From positions 868,001-932,000 of the forward strand of contig NZ_CP061177.1 in NCBI RefSeq assembly GCF_017355405.1: a stretch of 64,000 nt of DNA. The letters run 5' to 3'. This DNA is from Roseomonas haemaphysalidis. GTDB taxonomy: Bacteria; Pseudomonadota; Alphaproteobacteria; Acetobacterales; Acetobacteraceae. The notes under the pieces are model-generated. The model made no database searches. It was not told the origin of the DNA and worked only from the letters and a program-made list of their open reading frames with translations. Positions 1-8,693 of this stretch are shown in pieces. Positions within the stretch are counted from its first letter, which is position 1. The number at the start of each line of letters is the position of its first letter. Both the position numbers and the translations under genes were made by a program.

Positions 1-137
1 TGCCGGCCATGCCGGTGTTCATGATCGGCGCGCCGGCGCTGCTGATGGCCGGGCTGCAGCTACTGGCGCTGGTGGCCCCCGGCATCGTCCATGAAAGTCT
101 CGGCGCCTATGCCGAGGTCTTCGTGATGGCGCGCTGA
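1..137 (+). CDS. fliR: Flagellar export protein FliR, C-terminal end (partial)
   Basis: The reading frame entering the window at base 3 encodes about 44 residues, including the stretch PVFMIGAPALLMAGLQLL, and stops with TGA at 135-137. A hydrophobic C-terminal helix after a PVF-x-IG-x-P element is typical of FliR, an integral membrane part of the flagellar type III export gate. The stop overlaps the flhB start as TGATG, the usual fliR-flhB order. Identification rests on this short tail plus its neighbour. The 5' part lies outside the window. Confidence 0.7.
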   Translation, partial: PAMPVFMIGAPALLMAGLQLLALVAPGIVHESLGAYAEVFVMAR

Positions 138-1210
138 TGTCCGAGGACAGCGGCCAGGAAAAAACCCTCGACGCGTCGCAGCGCAAGCTGCAGCAGGCGC
201 GCGAAAAGGGCGACGTCCCCGCCTCGCGCGAAGGGTCCTCCTTTGGCCTTTATGCCGCGATGTTGATGGCGGTCGGCCTGGCTGGCGGGCTGGCGGCGCG
301 GCGCATGGGCGAGGTGCTGTTGCCGCTGATCGAGCAGCCGGACGCTTTTCTGGAACTGACCCAGCACGGGCTGCGCGAGGCCGGCCACGCCGCGTTGCAG
401 GCGATGGGCCTGGCGCTGCTGCCGGTGTTCGGCCTGCTGGTGGCGGGCGCTCTGCTGCCACACCTTTTGCAGAACACCGTGGTGTTTTCCGGCGAGCGGC
501 TGCGGCCGAAATGGTCGCATGTCTCTCCGATGGCAGGGCTGAAGCGGATCTTCGGCCTGAAGGCCCTGTTTGAGTTCGGCAAGAGCGTGGCCAAGGCCGC
601 CGCCGTGGCGCTTGCCTGCTGGATCGTCGGCCGCCCGCTGTTCGAGGACAGCGCCGGCATGGTGGGGCTCGACCCCGCCGCGTTTCCCGGCATCGCCACC
701 CACATGATCATCGCGGTGCTGGCCGCCGTGACGCTGGTGGCCGGCGTGATCGCCGCCGTCGACATCAGTTTCCAGCGCTTCGAATACGCCCGCCGCCAGC
801 GCATGACATTGCAGGAAATGCGCGAGGAGATGCGCTCCACCGACGGCGACCCGCACGTCAAGGCGGCGCGGCGCAAGAAGCAGCGCCAGGGCTCGCAGCG
901 CCGCATGATGGCGGACGTGCCGACCGCCACCGTGGTGCTCACCAACCCCACCCACTTCGCCGTGGCCCTGCGCTATGAGCGTGGACAGGACGATGCGCCG
1001 GTCTGCGTGGCCAAGGGTGTGGACGCGCTGGCCCTGCGCATCCGCGCGCTGGCGCATGACGCGGGCGTCGCGGTGATCGAGGACCGGCCGCTGGCGCGTG
1101 CCTTGTATGCCAGCGTCGATGTCGGCGGCATCATCCCGCCGGCGCATTTCGAGGCGGTGGCCAAGGTGATCGGCATTGTCTGGGCGCAAAAGGGCCTGGC
1201 CCGCCGCTGA
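137..1210 (+). CDS. flhB: Flagellar biosynthesis protein FlhB
   Basis: A 357-residue FlhB, the export-gate component that switches substrate specificity from rod/hook to filament proteins. The N-terminus carries the typical SGQEKTLDASQRKLQQAREKG segment, followed by four hydrophobic segments (about residues 35-55, 85-110, 145-170 and 185-210) and a charged linker. The cytoplasmic domain has the autocleavage motif NPTH at residues 270-273, so it should self-cleave. Length matches the family (350-385). The start overlaps the fliR stop (TGATG), suggesting translational coupling. Strongly supported. Confidence 0.97.
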   Translation: MSEDSGQEKTLDASQRKLQQAREKGDVPASREGSSFGLYAAMLMAVGLAGGLAARRMGEVLLPLIEQPDAFLELTQHGLREAGHAALQAMGLALLPVFGLLVAGALLPHLLQNTVVFSGERLRPKWSHVSPMAGLKRIFGLKALFEFGKSVAKAAAVALACWIVGRPLFEDSAGMVGLDPAAFPGIATHMIIAVLAAVTLVAGVIAAVDISFQRFEYARRQRMTLQEMREEMRSTDGDPHVKAARRKKQRQGSQRRMMADVPTATVVLTNPTHFAVALRYERGQDDAPVCVAKGVDALALRIRALAHDAGVAVIEDRPLARALYASVDVGGIIPPAHFEAVAKVIGIVWAQKGLARR

Positions 1211-1290
1211 GGCACAAGATCGAGACGATCCCGTTTGACCGGCGGGGTGTGGAATTGCGACACCGGGGCTGTCCTGAACCGGAGAATGCC

Positions 1291-1701
1291 ATGCCGCCGC
1301 AGCCCCCCCACCGCCGCGCCCTGCTGGGCGGCCTCGCCACCCTGCTGCTGGCCGGGACCACGCCCGCGCTGGCGGCGTCCGAGGCACCGAAAAAGGAGTT
1401 CGAGTTTCTGCCGCTCGGTGACTTCACGGTGAACCTGCCCACCGCCGGGCGGCGGATGAGCTACGTGGTCGTCACTGTCACGCTTGAAACGCGCAGCGAG
1501 CAGGTGCAGAGCTTCAAGGATGTTTCGCCGCTGCTGCGCCAGGCGGTGTTGCGGCGCCTGATGGCGATGTCCGAGCGCAACGAGCTGCGCCCCGGGGCCA
1601 CCGACCCGGGCCTGCTGCGGGACCGGCTCTACGACACCCTGGCGCAGGTGCGCGAGGAAGGCCTGAAGGATGTGGTGATCACCCGGCTGATCCATAGCTA
1701 G
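1291..1701 (+). CDS. fliL: FliL-like flagellar basal body protein with cleavable-type signal
   Basis: The 136-residue product has the FliL core: FTVNLP, then a beta strand YVVVTVTLET, then the C-terminal KDVVITRLI. FliL binds the stator around the flagellar motor. The start at 1291 has a GGAGA five bases upstream; an upstream in-frame ATG at 1249 lacks this. Usual FliL proteins have an uncleaved N-terminal transmembrane helix. Here the N-terminus reads HRRALLGG plus a hydrophobic run ending in ALA-A, which looks like a Sec or Tat signal peptide, so it may be soluble in the periplasm. It follows flhB by 80 bases and converges on flgD. Confidence 0.8.
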   Translation: MPPQPPHRRALLGGLATLLLAGTTPALAASEAPKKEFEFLPLGDFTVNLPTAGRRMSYVVVTVTLETRSEQVQSFKDVSPLLRQAVLRRLMAMSERNELRPGATDPGLLRDRLYDTLAQVREEGLKDVVITRLIHS

Positions 1702-1707
1702 GCCGGG

Positions 1708-1727
1708 CGGGGGCCGCGTGGCCCCCG
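1708..1727. terminator. Hairpin between convergent fliL and flgD
   Basis: An 8-bp perfect stem, CGGGGGCC (1708-1715) with GGCCCCCG (1720-1727) around a GCGT loop, sits between the stop codons of two converging genes. There is no U-tract, so it is a candidate bidirectional terminator only. Confidence 0.5.
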
Positions 1728-1734
1728 GGAAGCC

Positions 1735-2442
1735 TTACTGCGTCAGCCGCGCGATGTCGGCCATCGTGACGGTGTTGCCGTTTTCCAGCGCCAGCTGCAT
1801 GGCGCCGGCCGAATCACGGCGCACCTCGGTGATCTTGCCGCTGCTGGTGATGCTGCCGGCCGACTGCCGCGTGTTGCTGGCATCCTCGCCCACCACGCGC
1901 ACGGTGTAGTTGCCGGCGGCCAGGCGCGTGCCATTGCCGTTGTTGCCATCGAAGGCGAAGGTCGTGTCGCCCTTGTTGGCGGCGATGCTGCGGGCGACGG
2001 CATTGTTGCCGTCCAGCACCTCGATGCGCAGGTTGCGCAGCGTGCTGGCGCTGGGCACCGAGACCTTCACCGCCGCGGCCGCACCGCTGGCCGGCAGCGT
2101 CACGCTGCTGACGCTGGTTTGCACGCTCTTGCCGATCAACGCGGCATTCTGCGCCAGGCTGCCGCTCATCTCGCCGAGGATGGAGGTCAGCAGCGTGTTG
2201 CTCTTGGTCTGCTGCTCCACCTGGGAGAACTGCGCCAGCTGCGCCACGAACTGCGTGGGATCGGTCGGCTGCATGGGGTCCTGATACTTCATCTGCGCCG
2301 TCAGCAGCTTCAGAAAGCGGTCGAAGTCCTGGCTGCTGCTGCTCAGGCTGGTGGTCGGCGCCGGTGTGGCGCTCGTGCCGGCGGTGGCGCTCGTGCCGGC
2401 GGTGGCGGTCACGCCGCCGATGGCGGAAGGGCTGGTGGCCAT
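1735..2442 (-). CDS. flgD: Flagellar hook-capping protein FlgD
   Basis: A 235-residue FlgD, the cap under which hook subunits polymerise. After a Thr/Ala-rich N-terminus come the diagnostic segments DRFLKLLTAQMKYQDPMQP and FVAQLAQFSQVEQ (about residues 38-75). These are followed by a beta-rich region with the FDGNNGNGTRLAAGNYTVRV element of the FlgD Ig/tudor domains. It lies 26 bases downstream of fliK in the same direction, so the two are probably co-transcribed. Confident. Confidence 0.96.
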   Translation of the reverse strand: MATSPSAIGGVTATAGTSATAGTSATPAPTTSLSSSSQDFDRFLKLLTAQMKYQDPMQPTDPTQFVAQLAQFSQVEQQTKSNTLLTSILGEMSGSLAQNAALIGKSVQTSVSSVTLPASGAAAAVKVSVPSASTLRNLRIEVLDGNNAVARSIAANKGDTTFAFDGNNGNGTRLAAGNYTVRVVGEDASNTRQSAGSITSSGKITEVRRDSAGAMQLALENGNTVTMADIARLTQ

Positions 2443-2468
2443 GGGTTGTTCCGTGCGGATAGGGGGGG

Positions 2469-4097
2469 TCAGGCGATCAGGTCGATCAGGCTGTCTGATC
2501 GTGGCGGGCGGGTGGCCTCGATCTCCTCGGCGGAGTCGCCGGCCTCGGCTGTCCAGCGCGGCGTGGCGGGGGCATCCGGCGCCGGGCGCGGCAGGCGGCC
2601 GTGCTGCAGGTCCAGCCCGCCGGTGCCAAGCTGCAGCCCGGCCTGCTGCATCTGCTGCTCCAGGCTGGCGCGATCCTGCCGCAGCGCTTCAAAGGTGTCG
2701 CTGCGCTCTGCGGCCATCGCCACCTGCACGGTGCCGTCCTGAAAGGTCAGCCGCAGTTCGACCCGCCCCAGCTCCGGCGGGCGCAGGTCGACCGAGATGC
2801 TGTCCACGCCGTCGGTGGCGGCCGTCACGGCATGCTGCGCCACCTGCTGCGCCGCTTCGCTCATCGGCGCGCGGTGCAGCGGCGCGGACTGGGGCTGGGG
2901 CGCCTCGCCGCGGGCCGGGGCAGTGACGGCGGTTGCCACGGCTGGCGGCGGCGGCGGGGCGGCCACGGGGTCGGGCAGCGCCGCCGGCAGGATCGTGGCG
3001 CCGTCGGGCACCGCCGGCACCGCACCCTGCGGTGCCGCATCCGCGGGCGCCGGGGGTAGCGCTTCGGCGGCCCTGGGTGCCGCTGGCGCCGGCTCGATGG
3101 GCGCCGGCCGGGGCGTCGCCGCTTTGGCCGGCGCGGTCGGCGTGGCCATGGGGCGGGCCGGCATCGCGGCCGTGTCGGCCGGGCGCGGGGTAGCCAGCGT
3201 TTCAGTGGCGGCGGGCTCTGGCGTTGCCGTTGCCGCCGGCCTGGAAGCGGCGCGGCGGAGGGTGGGCGGCATCGCATCCGCAGCGGTCGTAACCGTGGCC
3301 TGCTGCAAGGCAGCGGGCGGGGATGCCGTGCCGCCAGGCATCGGCGATTGCTCGACAGGCGCGGCGGCGGGCGGCAGGAGCGGTTCCACCACCACCCCGT
3401 CGGCCGGTGCCTCGCTCGCCACGGCCTGCGCGAAAGCCACGGAAGGCATCGCCTGGGGCGGCTGGCCGGCCGTGCGGGCGGCACGATCCGCCACCACGGC
3501 CCCGGGTGCCGCTGCATCGGTCGGCGCTGGGGCCAGCGGCGCGGCTTCGGAAGGCATGGCCGGCGGCACGGCCGGTGGGGCGGCCAAGGGCATGGCCAAA
3601 GGGGTGGCCGGGGACGCGATCGGGGGGGCAGCCTGTGGCGAAACCGCCGGGAGCATCAGCGGCATGATGTCCGCCAGCCCGGGCTGTGGCGGCGCCACGG
3701 GTTCCGTCGACGGCTCCGGGGCGGCCGGGGCCGGCGGCTGCGGCGCGGTGGTCGCGGCCGGTGCCAGGGGGGGCTGCAACTGGTGCTGGCCGGCCAGGGC
3801 TTCTGTTTCCTCGGCCGCGGCGGCAAAGGCCGCCCAGGGCATCGCCGAGCCTGCCGCCAAGCCTTTGCGTGGTGGCGCCCCCTGCGGCGCCGCGGGCGCG
3901 GTGGCGGGCTGGGCAGGCGCCTTGATGGCCTCGCCGGCTGCCAGCAGCGCCGCGAAGTCCACGGGCAGGGCCGGCCCGTCCGCCGGGGCGGCGACGCCGG
4001 CCTCGGCCGCCTTGCCCGCCGCGGGGCGGCGGGGGCCGGCCTCGGGCGGGGCGGCCAACAGCAATGCGGCCAGATCCGGGCCCACCGAAAGCGCCAT
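2469..4097 (-). CDS. fliK: Flagellar hook-length control protein FliK
   Basis: A 542-residue protein with about 400 residues of low-complexity Ala/Pro-rich sequence, then a C-terminal Flg_hook domain (DSISVDLRPPELGRVELRL and the following ERSDTFEALRQDRASLEQQM, about residues 425-490). FliK acts as a secreted molecular ruler and interacts with FlhB to end hook growth. The Ala/Pro-rich part gives long open frames on the opposite strand, which are shadows. The gene lies between cheZ and flgD. Confidence 0.92.
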   Translation of the reverse strand: MALSVGPDLAALLLAAPPEAGPRRPAAGKAAEAGVAAPADGPALPVDFAALLAAGEAIKAPAQPATAPAAPQGAPPRKGLAAGSAMPWAAFAAAAEETEALAGQHQLQPPLAPAATTAPQPPAPAAPEPSTEPVAPPQPGLADIMPLMLPAVSPQAAPPIASPATPLAMPLAAPPAVPPAMPSEAAPLAPAPTDAAAPGAVVADRAARTAGQPPQAMPSVAFAQAVASEAPADGVVVEPLLPPAAAPVEQSPMPGGTASPPAALQQATVTTAADAMPPTLRRAASRPAATATPEPAATETLATPRPADTAAMPARPMATPTAPAKAATPRPAPIEPAPAAPRAAEALPPAPADAAPQGAVPAVPDGATILPAALPDPVAAPPPPPAVATAVTAPARGEAPQPQSAPLHRAPMSEAAQQVAQHAVTAATDGVDSISVDLRPPELGRVELRLTFQDGTVQVAMAAERSDTFEALRQDRASLEQQMQQAGLQLGTGGLDLQHGRLPRPAPDAPATPRWTAEAGDSAEEIEATRPPRSDSLIDLIA

Positions 4098-4127
4098 GAC
4101 GTTCTTCCTGGCTGGAAAGGAATAGGC

Positions 4128-4152
4128 GGCCGGCCCCTGGGCGGGGCCGGCC
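4128..4152 (-). terminator. Strong hairpin between cheZ and fliK
   Basis: A 10-bp perfect stem, GGCCGGCCCC (4128-4137) with GGGGCCGGCC (4143-4152), has a 5-base loop and starts two bases past the cheZ stop. It could end cheY-cheZ transcripts or attenuate read-through into fliK. No U-tract is seen. Confidence 0.5.
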
Positions 4153-4154
4153 GG

Positions 4155-4787
4155 TCAGTTGAACAGGTCGTCCACCGCCGTCTGGCCCAGCCCGCCCTCA
4201 TGCGCGGCGCTGGGGCCGTTCAACAGCGCGGCGTCGGACCCCGCGGCGGCACCGTCCAGGCGGTCCGGCCGCTCTTCCTGGCCGATGCCCATCAGCGCCA
4301 CCAGCGTGGCGACGCGGCCTTCCACATGGCGCATCGCGGACAGCACCTTGCGGATGCGCTGGCCGGTGATGTCCTGAAACGCGCAGGCCATCAGGATGCT
4401 CATGGCCGCGTCCGACACCTCGGCCAGATCGGCCTTGCTGTCGGTGGTGCTGCCGTCGGTCAGGCGGCCGGCGGCGGCCTGCGCCCGTTCCGCCTGCTGC
4501 ATGATCTCCATGGCGGCGGTCTCGGTTTCCGCCACCACGGCGTCCAGCGTGTCGCCGATGCCGGTGGGCGGCGGCGACAGCCCGACGATCTCCGCCCGCG
4601 TTTCCGCCAGCAGCTTCGACATGGCGCGCATCTCGACCACCGCCTGTGCCAGGCGGTCGTCTTCCCCCGGCACGGGGATGCGCACGCCGAGCAGGCGGTC
4701 GACCTCGCCGGAGATCGCGGCGACATGGCCGGCGATGCGCGCCAGCCCCTGCTGCGGCCCGGCGGAAGGCAGGGAAGGCAGGGTCAC
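4155..4787 (-). CDS. cheZ: CheZ-type CheY-phosphate phosphatase
   Basis: A 210-residue, mostly helical protein with the CheZ active-site motif FQDITGQ at residues 137-143. Asp139 and Gln143 correspond to the catalytic pair (Asp143/Gln147 in E. coli). The C-terminus, GQTAVDDLFN, matches the acidic CheY-binding tail of CheZ, joined by a flexible Gly/Ala/Asp linker. It should dephosphorylate CheY-P and set motor switching. It starts 10 bases after the cheY stop, in the same operon. Confidence 0.9.
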   Translation of the reverse strand: MTLPSLPSAGPQQGLARIAGHVAAISGEVDRLLGVRIPVPGEDDRLAQAVVEMRAMSKLLAETRAEIVGLSPPPTGIGDTLDAVVAETETAAMEIMQQAERAQAAAGRLTDGSTTDSKADLAEVSDAAMSILMACAFQDITGQRIRKVLSAMRHVEGRVATLVALMGIGQEERPDRLDGAAAGSDAALLNGPSAAHEGGLGQTAVDDLFN

Positions 4788-4797
4788 CGCGACCCCC

Positions 4798-5160
4798 TCA
4801 GCCGACGACGGAGGCGATTTTCGCCTTCAGCGTTTCCGCCGTGAACGGCTTCACGATGTACTGCGAGGCGCCGGCCTGCTTGGCGGCCACGACGTTCTCG
4901 GTCTTGCTTTCGGCGGTGACCATGATGAACGGCGTCTTGGCCAGCGCGGCATCGGCCCGGACGTGCTTCAGCAGCTCCAGCCCGGTCATCGGCTCCATGT
5001 TCCAGTCGGAGATGACCATGTCGTAGCGCGACACCTTGATCTTCTCGAGCGCCTCGGCCCCGTTGCCGGCTTCCTCGACTTCCTTGAAGCCGATCTGGTC
5101 CAGCAAATTTCGCACGATGCGGCGCATCGTCGGATAATCGTCCACCACCAAGATCTTCAT
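4798..5160 (-). CDS. cheY: Chemotaxis response regulator CheY
   Basis: A 120-residue single receiver domain with no output domain. The acidic pair Asp7/Asp8, phospho-acceptor Asp52 (VISDWNM), Thr82 and Lys104 (KPF) are all present. The phosphorylated form would bind the flagellar switch. It pairs with the adjacent cheZ. The upstream region carries a TTGCGAAAAA motif about 50 bases before the start. Confidence 0.96.
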   Translation of the reverse strand: MKILVVDDYPTMRRIVRNLLDQIGFKEVEEAGNGAEALEKIKVSRYDMVISDWNMEPMTGLELLKHVRADAALAKTPFIMVTAESKTENVVAAKQAGASQYIVKPFTAETLKAKIASVVG

Positions 5161-5208
5161 GCGCCTGTCCCCATGTTTTTGCGGGCGAAGCGCAGCATCG
5201 GCACATCG

Positions 5209-5230
5209 GAAGTTTTTCGCAAGAGTTTCC
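5209..5230 (-). promoter_or_regulatory. TTGCGAAAAA motif upstream of cheY
   Basis: Read on the minus strand, CTCTTGCGAAAAACTTC lies about 50 bases upstream of the cheY ATG. A near copy, CTCTTGCGAAAAATTC, is at 7832-7847 upstream of minC, and a looser one, TTATGCGAAAAACT, is at 6694-6707 upstream of the gene at 6773. Their recurrence in intergenic DNA suggests a shared promoter element or operator. The factor is unknown. Confidence 0.35.
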
Positions 5231-5409
5231 TGTGACCGGTGCGAAAAATATCGTCTGTCACCGTTCCGGCGACGTCCCGGTCACGCCGGATCCAACCTCA
5301 CCCGGTCTTGCTGTGTTGAACGGCATGCTGGGCGCTACGGCGGTGCCAGGGCCGATCACCAGGCGCATCGCACCTTCGAACGGCCTGGCCACAATGCGCC
5401 AGCGCCGAC

Positions 5410-6675
5410 TCAATCCTCGTCAAACAGTTCCAGCGCGGCACCCATGCCAAAGCCGGGGCCGTTGCCGCATCCGCCAGTACCGTCCAGCCATTGCCCCAGC
5501 CCCCAGGGGGGCGCCAGCAGCAGCAGCGGCGCGTCCAGCATCCGCGCCAGGGCGCCGGCCCGTTGCAGTAGCAGGCTTGGCGCCGCCGGCTCGCCCAGCG
5601 GCAAAAGTGCCACGCAGGCCCGGTTTTCCGTGCGCGCCAGCCGGTCGGCGGCCAGTCCCTCCAGCGGCAAAGGTGGCACCGCCCCGGATTCGCCCAGCAG
5701 CAGGGCCTCCGGCCATTGCGCCCGCAGTTGCTGCAGAAAGCGCTGGCGCAGCGCCGCGTCCCAGCGCCCCGCAGCTTCGGCGCCGGCGAGGCCGAGCAGC
5801 GCGTGCCCGTCCGGCAGGGCCGCGGCCGCCCGGGGAAAGGCCGCGGCCATGCCGCCGGCGGGGGGGCGGCCGGGATCGGGGCCGAAGCCGGCGGGCAGCA
5901 GCCCCAGCCCGTCCGCCAGGCGGCTGGCTTCGCTGGAATCGCCATCGGTCCAATGGCCGATCAGCGCAAAGCGCAACGCGTCGCTGATCTCGGCCGCCAG
6001 ATGCTCGTCCAGGTGCTGCGCCAAGCCGGCGGACAGGTGCTGAAAGCGGTCGTCAGCGCCCATCGCCCAAAGGTGGCGGGGCAGGGCGGCGGAGTCGGGG
6101 ATGGCCTCGCCGCACAGGCTGGCCGCCAGTGCCAGGGCCGGCGGGGCGGGCACCAGCTCCCACAGCACGGCCCCGCCGGGGTGGCTGTGCAGCAGGGCCG
6201 GGCCGCGCCATTCCACGACCGCCGGCAGCAATGGCGCCAGCACGGCGGCGGACGGCAGCACCACCGCGCATTGCACCGCGCCGGCGGCACCGAGCTGCAG
6301 GCCGTCCGCCGCGTGGTGCAGGGCGGTGGCGCCGGGCGCGGCCAGGGCCAGCCGCCGCAGCGCCGGGGCCAGTGTCGTGACGCCGATCGCCGAGCCCGGG
6401 TCGGGCAGCAGGATGCCGGTCTCGTCGCGCCATGCCAGCGCGCCGCCGGGCAGCACCAGCAGGCCATCCGCGCGTTCGGCCAAGGGCAGGCGCAGGGGCA
6501 GGCGGCGCGCTGCCTCGTCGCGGGCTTCGGGCGGCAGGCGGTGGAACTGGGCATCGAAGCGCCGCAGCAGCGCCAGGCAGCCCGGGGCGGAAAGGTCATA
6601 AGCGACGACGCCGGCGAGCGGGCCGTCCTGCGAGGGGTCATGCGGCATGGGTGGCGGCATTGTCGCGGGTGGCAC
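5410..6675 (-). CDS. Uncharacterised 421-residue protein
   Basis: I do not recognise this family. It is Ala/Leu/Pro-rich with no clear transmembrane segment or signal peptide and has an HSHPGG stretch in the middle. Codon use is typical of the neighbouring genes, and the frame is long with no competing homologous frame. The 98-base gap to the gene at 6773 is a divergent promoter region. Its position between the chemotaxis genes and minC gives no firm clue to function. Confidence 0.7.
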   Translation of the reverse strand: MPPATMPPPMPHDPSQDGPLAGVVAYDLSAPGCLALLRRFDAQFHRLPPEARDEAARRLPLRLPLAERADGLLVLPGGALAWRDETGILLPDPGSAIGVTTLAPALRRLALAAPGATALHHAADGLQLGAAGAVQCAVVLPSAAVLAPLLPAVVEWRGPALLHSHPGGAVLWELVPAPPALALAASLCGEAIPDSAALPRHLWAMGADDRFQHLSAGLAQHLDEHLAAEISDALRFALIGHWTDGDSSEASRLADGLGLLPAGFGPDPGRPPAGGMAAAFPRAAAALPDGHALLGLAGAEAAGRWDAALRQRFLQQLRAQWPEALLLGESGAVPPLPLEGLAADRLARTENRACVALLPLGEPAAPSLLLQRAGALARMLDAPLLLLAPPWGLGQWLDGTGGCGNGPGFGMGAALELFDED

Positions 6676-6772
6676 CGGGGCGTCAACCGGTGCTTATGCG
6701 AAAAACTATTGCGTGAGGGCTACCCGGCGTGGCACCTCGGGCAACGGTTGACGACAGTTCAGGAGAAACCGA

Positions 6773-7126
6773 ATGGACATCAGCCGCCGCGCCCCGGGCG
6801 AAGCCAGCCTGGTGCTGGACGGCCGGGAGCTGCTCGACCTGGTGCAGGCCGAGGCTTCGGACGAGGAGTTCGACGCGCTGCTGGCGCGGCTGGCCGCGCT
6901 GCTGCGACCGGCCGGGGCCGCGCCACGCGTCGTGGTGCGCTACCGGGAAGGGTTGTTCGACGCGCTGCAGGCCGACACCCCGCTCGACGCCGTGCTGATC
7001 GAGGACGACCCGTATGACGAGCCGCCCGTGGCGCTGCGCCGCCTGCCGGTGGCGGCGGATGCGGCGGCGGTGGATGCGCTGCTGTCGGCGGCGGAGCGAC
7101 GGCTGCGGCTGGGGGCCACGCCATGA
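6773..7126 (+). CDS. Uncharacterised 117-residue acidic protein
   Basis: A small acidic protein beginning MDISRRAPGEASLVLDG. It is probably cytoplasmic, as no signal or membrane helix is seen. AGGAG at 6761-6765 gives a good ribosome binding site. Its stop overlaps the next start as ATGA (7123-7126), so the two unknown genes form a coupled pair. No family recognised. Confidence 0.7.
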   Translation: MDISRRAPGEASLVLDGRELLDLVQAEASDEEFDALLARLAALLRPAGAAPRVVVRYREGLFDALQADTPLDAVLIEDDPYDEPPVALRRLPVAADAAAVDALLSAAERRLRLGATP

Positions 7127-7827
7127 GCGGCCCCCGCGAATCGCGGCTGGAACTGGACGCACCGCTGCGCCACCCGTTGCCATTGGCCGAAGCACAGGCC
7201 TTGGTCGACCTGCTGAACGGCCACCTGCCGGCACGGCCGCCCAACCATCCGCTGTTCCGCCACCCGGATGCCACCAGCCTGCTGGCGGGCGAAAGCCTGG
7301 ACCATGCCACCGGCGGCTCCCGCATTCTGCAGGACGCCATGGGCGGCGGGCTGCGGCTGGTGGCCTCGGCCAGCCTGCCGCCTTGCCCGGCCTTGCTGTC
7401 GGCCGGGCTGGACTGGCTGGGCCCGCTGCTGGCGCTGCAGCAGGGTGACGTGCCGGGCTTCATCGTGCCGCCTGGTGCCGGGCGGCACGACCTGCGGCTG
7501 CTGGCCTGGGACGGCACGCGGCTGCGGCCGCTGGATGCCTTGCCGGAGCCGGTGATGCCGGGCCGCGCCAGCTTCGCCGCGTTTCAGCTCGCCGCTGGCC
7601 TGCCCGACGCCGCCGCGCCGGAAGCCGAGCAGCGGCTTTGGCTGCGGCGGGTCGCCTTGGCGCAGTTGCAGGGCCGCAGCCTGCCGGTGGCGCAGGCCCG
7701 GCTGGACGGTGCGTGGCGTGACGGGGCCGGCTTGTTTCGCTGCTGGATGGCCGGCGTGCTGGCGCGGCTGGACGGGCTGACCACCGCTGCCACCCCCGCG
7801 CTGCACCCGGCGCCGCGCGGCTGGTGA
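7123..7827 (+). CDS. Uncharacterised 234-residue protein
   Basis: Translated from an ATGA overlap with the previous gene. The sequence is Leu/Pro/Ala-rich with no signal or membrane segment. It contains PPNHPLFRHPDATSLL near residue 40 and a conserved-looking DHATGGSRILQDAMGGG stretch. I cannot assign a family. The pair is expected to work together because of the coupling. Confidence 0.7.
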   Translation: MSGPRESRLELDAPLRHPLPLAEAQALVDLLNGHLPARPPNHPLFRHPDATSLLAGESLDHATGGSRILQDAMGGGLRLVASASLPPCPALLSAGLDWLGPLLALQQGDVPGFIVPPGAGRHDLRLLAWDGTRLRPLDALPEPVMPGRASFAAFQLAAGLPDAAAPEAEQRLWLRRVALAQLQGRSLPVAQARLDGAWRDGAGLFRCWMAGVLARLDGLTTAATPALHPAPRGW

Positions 7828-7947
7828 AAATCTCTTGCGAAAAATTCTGGCAGGCCGTAAGCCGGTGAGGTCCGCGGTTGGCGGGCATCCTCTGGCTTTC
7901 ATGTTGCGAAACGTGGCAGCCGGCACCGACAGAAGGCGGTTGCGCGC

Positions 7948-8658
7948 ATGAACACCTCGATGCCCCACCCGGCGGCCCCGGCCGCGTCCATGGCTCCGCC
8001 GCTGCGCATGCGGGGCCGGGTGCATCCGTTTCTGACGGTCGAGATCGCCGACGTCGCGGTGCAGGAGCTGGACCACGCGCTGACCGCCCGCATGGCGGCG
8101 ATGACCGGCATGTTCCGCCACGCGCCCACCATCCTGGACCTTTCCGCGTTGCCGGCCGCCTCGGCGCCGCGGGTGGCCGAGGCGGTGGCGCTGCTGCGCC
8201 GGCGCGGGCTGGTGCCCGCCGCCTTCCGGGCGCAGGACGGGGCGGTGGAACAGGCGGCGCTGGCCAGCGGCCTTGGCCGCGTGCTGGAAGCCGAGCCGCG
8301 GCAGAACCTGTCGGCCGAGCGCATGCGCCGCCCGCCGGTGATCGTCAGCGAGCCGGTGCGCTCCGGCCAGCGGATCTACGCGGCGGAAGCCGACCTGATC
8401 GTGCTGCAGTCGGTGTCCCCCGGCGCGGAGCTGCTGGCGGACGGCTGCATCCACGTCTACGGCACGCTGCGCGGCTCGGCCTCGGCGGGGCTGGGCGAGG
8501 ATAGTTCCGCCCGCATTTTTGCGAAAATCTTTGATGCCGAAATGGTCTCGATCGCCGGGCTTTTCCTGGGCGCCGAGGACTTTCCGCAGGGCTGGGCCAA
8601 GCGCCCGGCCCAGATCAGCCTGACCGACGGCGCGCTGCGCTTCGGCGCGCTGTCCTGA
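7948..8658 (+). CDS. minC: Septum site-determining protein MinC
   Basis: A 236-residue MinC. The C-terminal beta-helix domain is diagnostic (SGQRIYAAEADLIVLQSV, GAELLADGCIHVYGTLRG and the final AQISLTDGALRF). MinC inhibits FtsZ assembly at the poles when bound to MinD. The N-terminal domain (about residues 20-125) is the FtsZ-interacting part. First gene of minC-minD-minE in the usual order. A TTGCGAAAAA motif lies about 110 bases upstream. Confidence 0.96.
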   Translation: MNTSMPHPAAPAASMAPPLRMRGRVHPFLTVEIADVAVQELDHALTARMAAMTGMFRHAPTILDLSALPAASAPRVAEAVALLRRRGLVPAAFRAQDGAVEQAALASGLGRVLEAEPRQNLSAERMRRPPVIVSEPVRSGQRIYAAEADLIVLQSVSPGAELLADGCIHVYGTLRGSASAGLGEDSSARIFAKIFDAEMVSIAGLFLGAEDFPQGWAKRPAQISLTDGALRFGALS

Positions 8659-8693
8659 CCGCAACTTCCACGCTCGCTCCAGGGAGAATCCCG

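Noticed and set aside
2797..4844. Long plus-strand frames opposite fliK and cheZ
   Set aside because: Ala/Gly-only or Arg/Gly-only translations that arise from the Ala/Pro-rich fliK coding strand.
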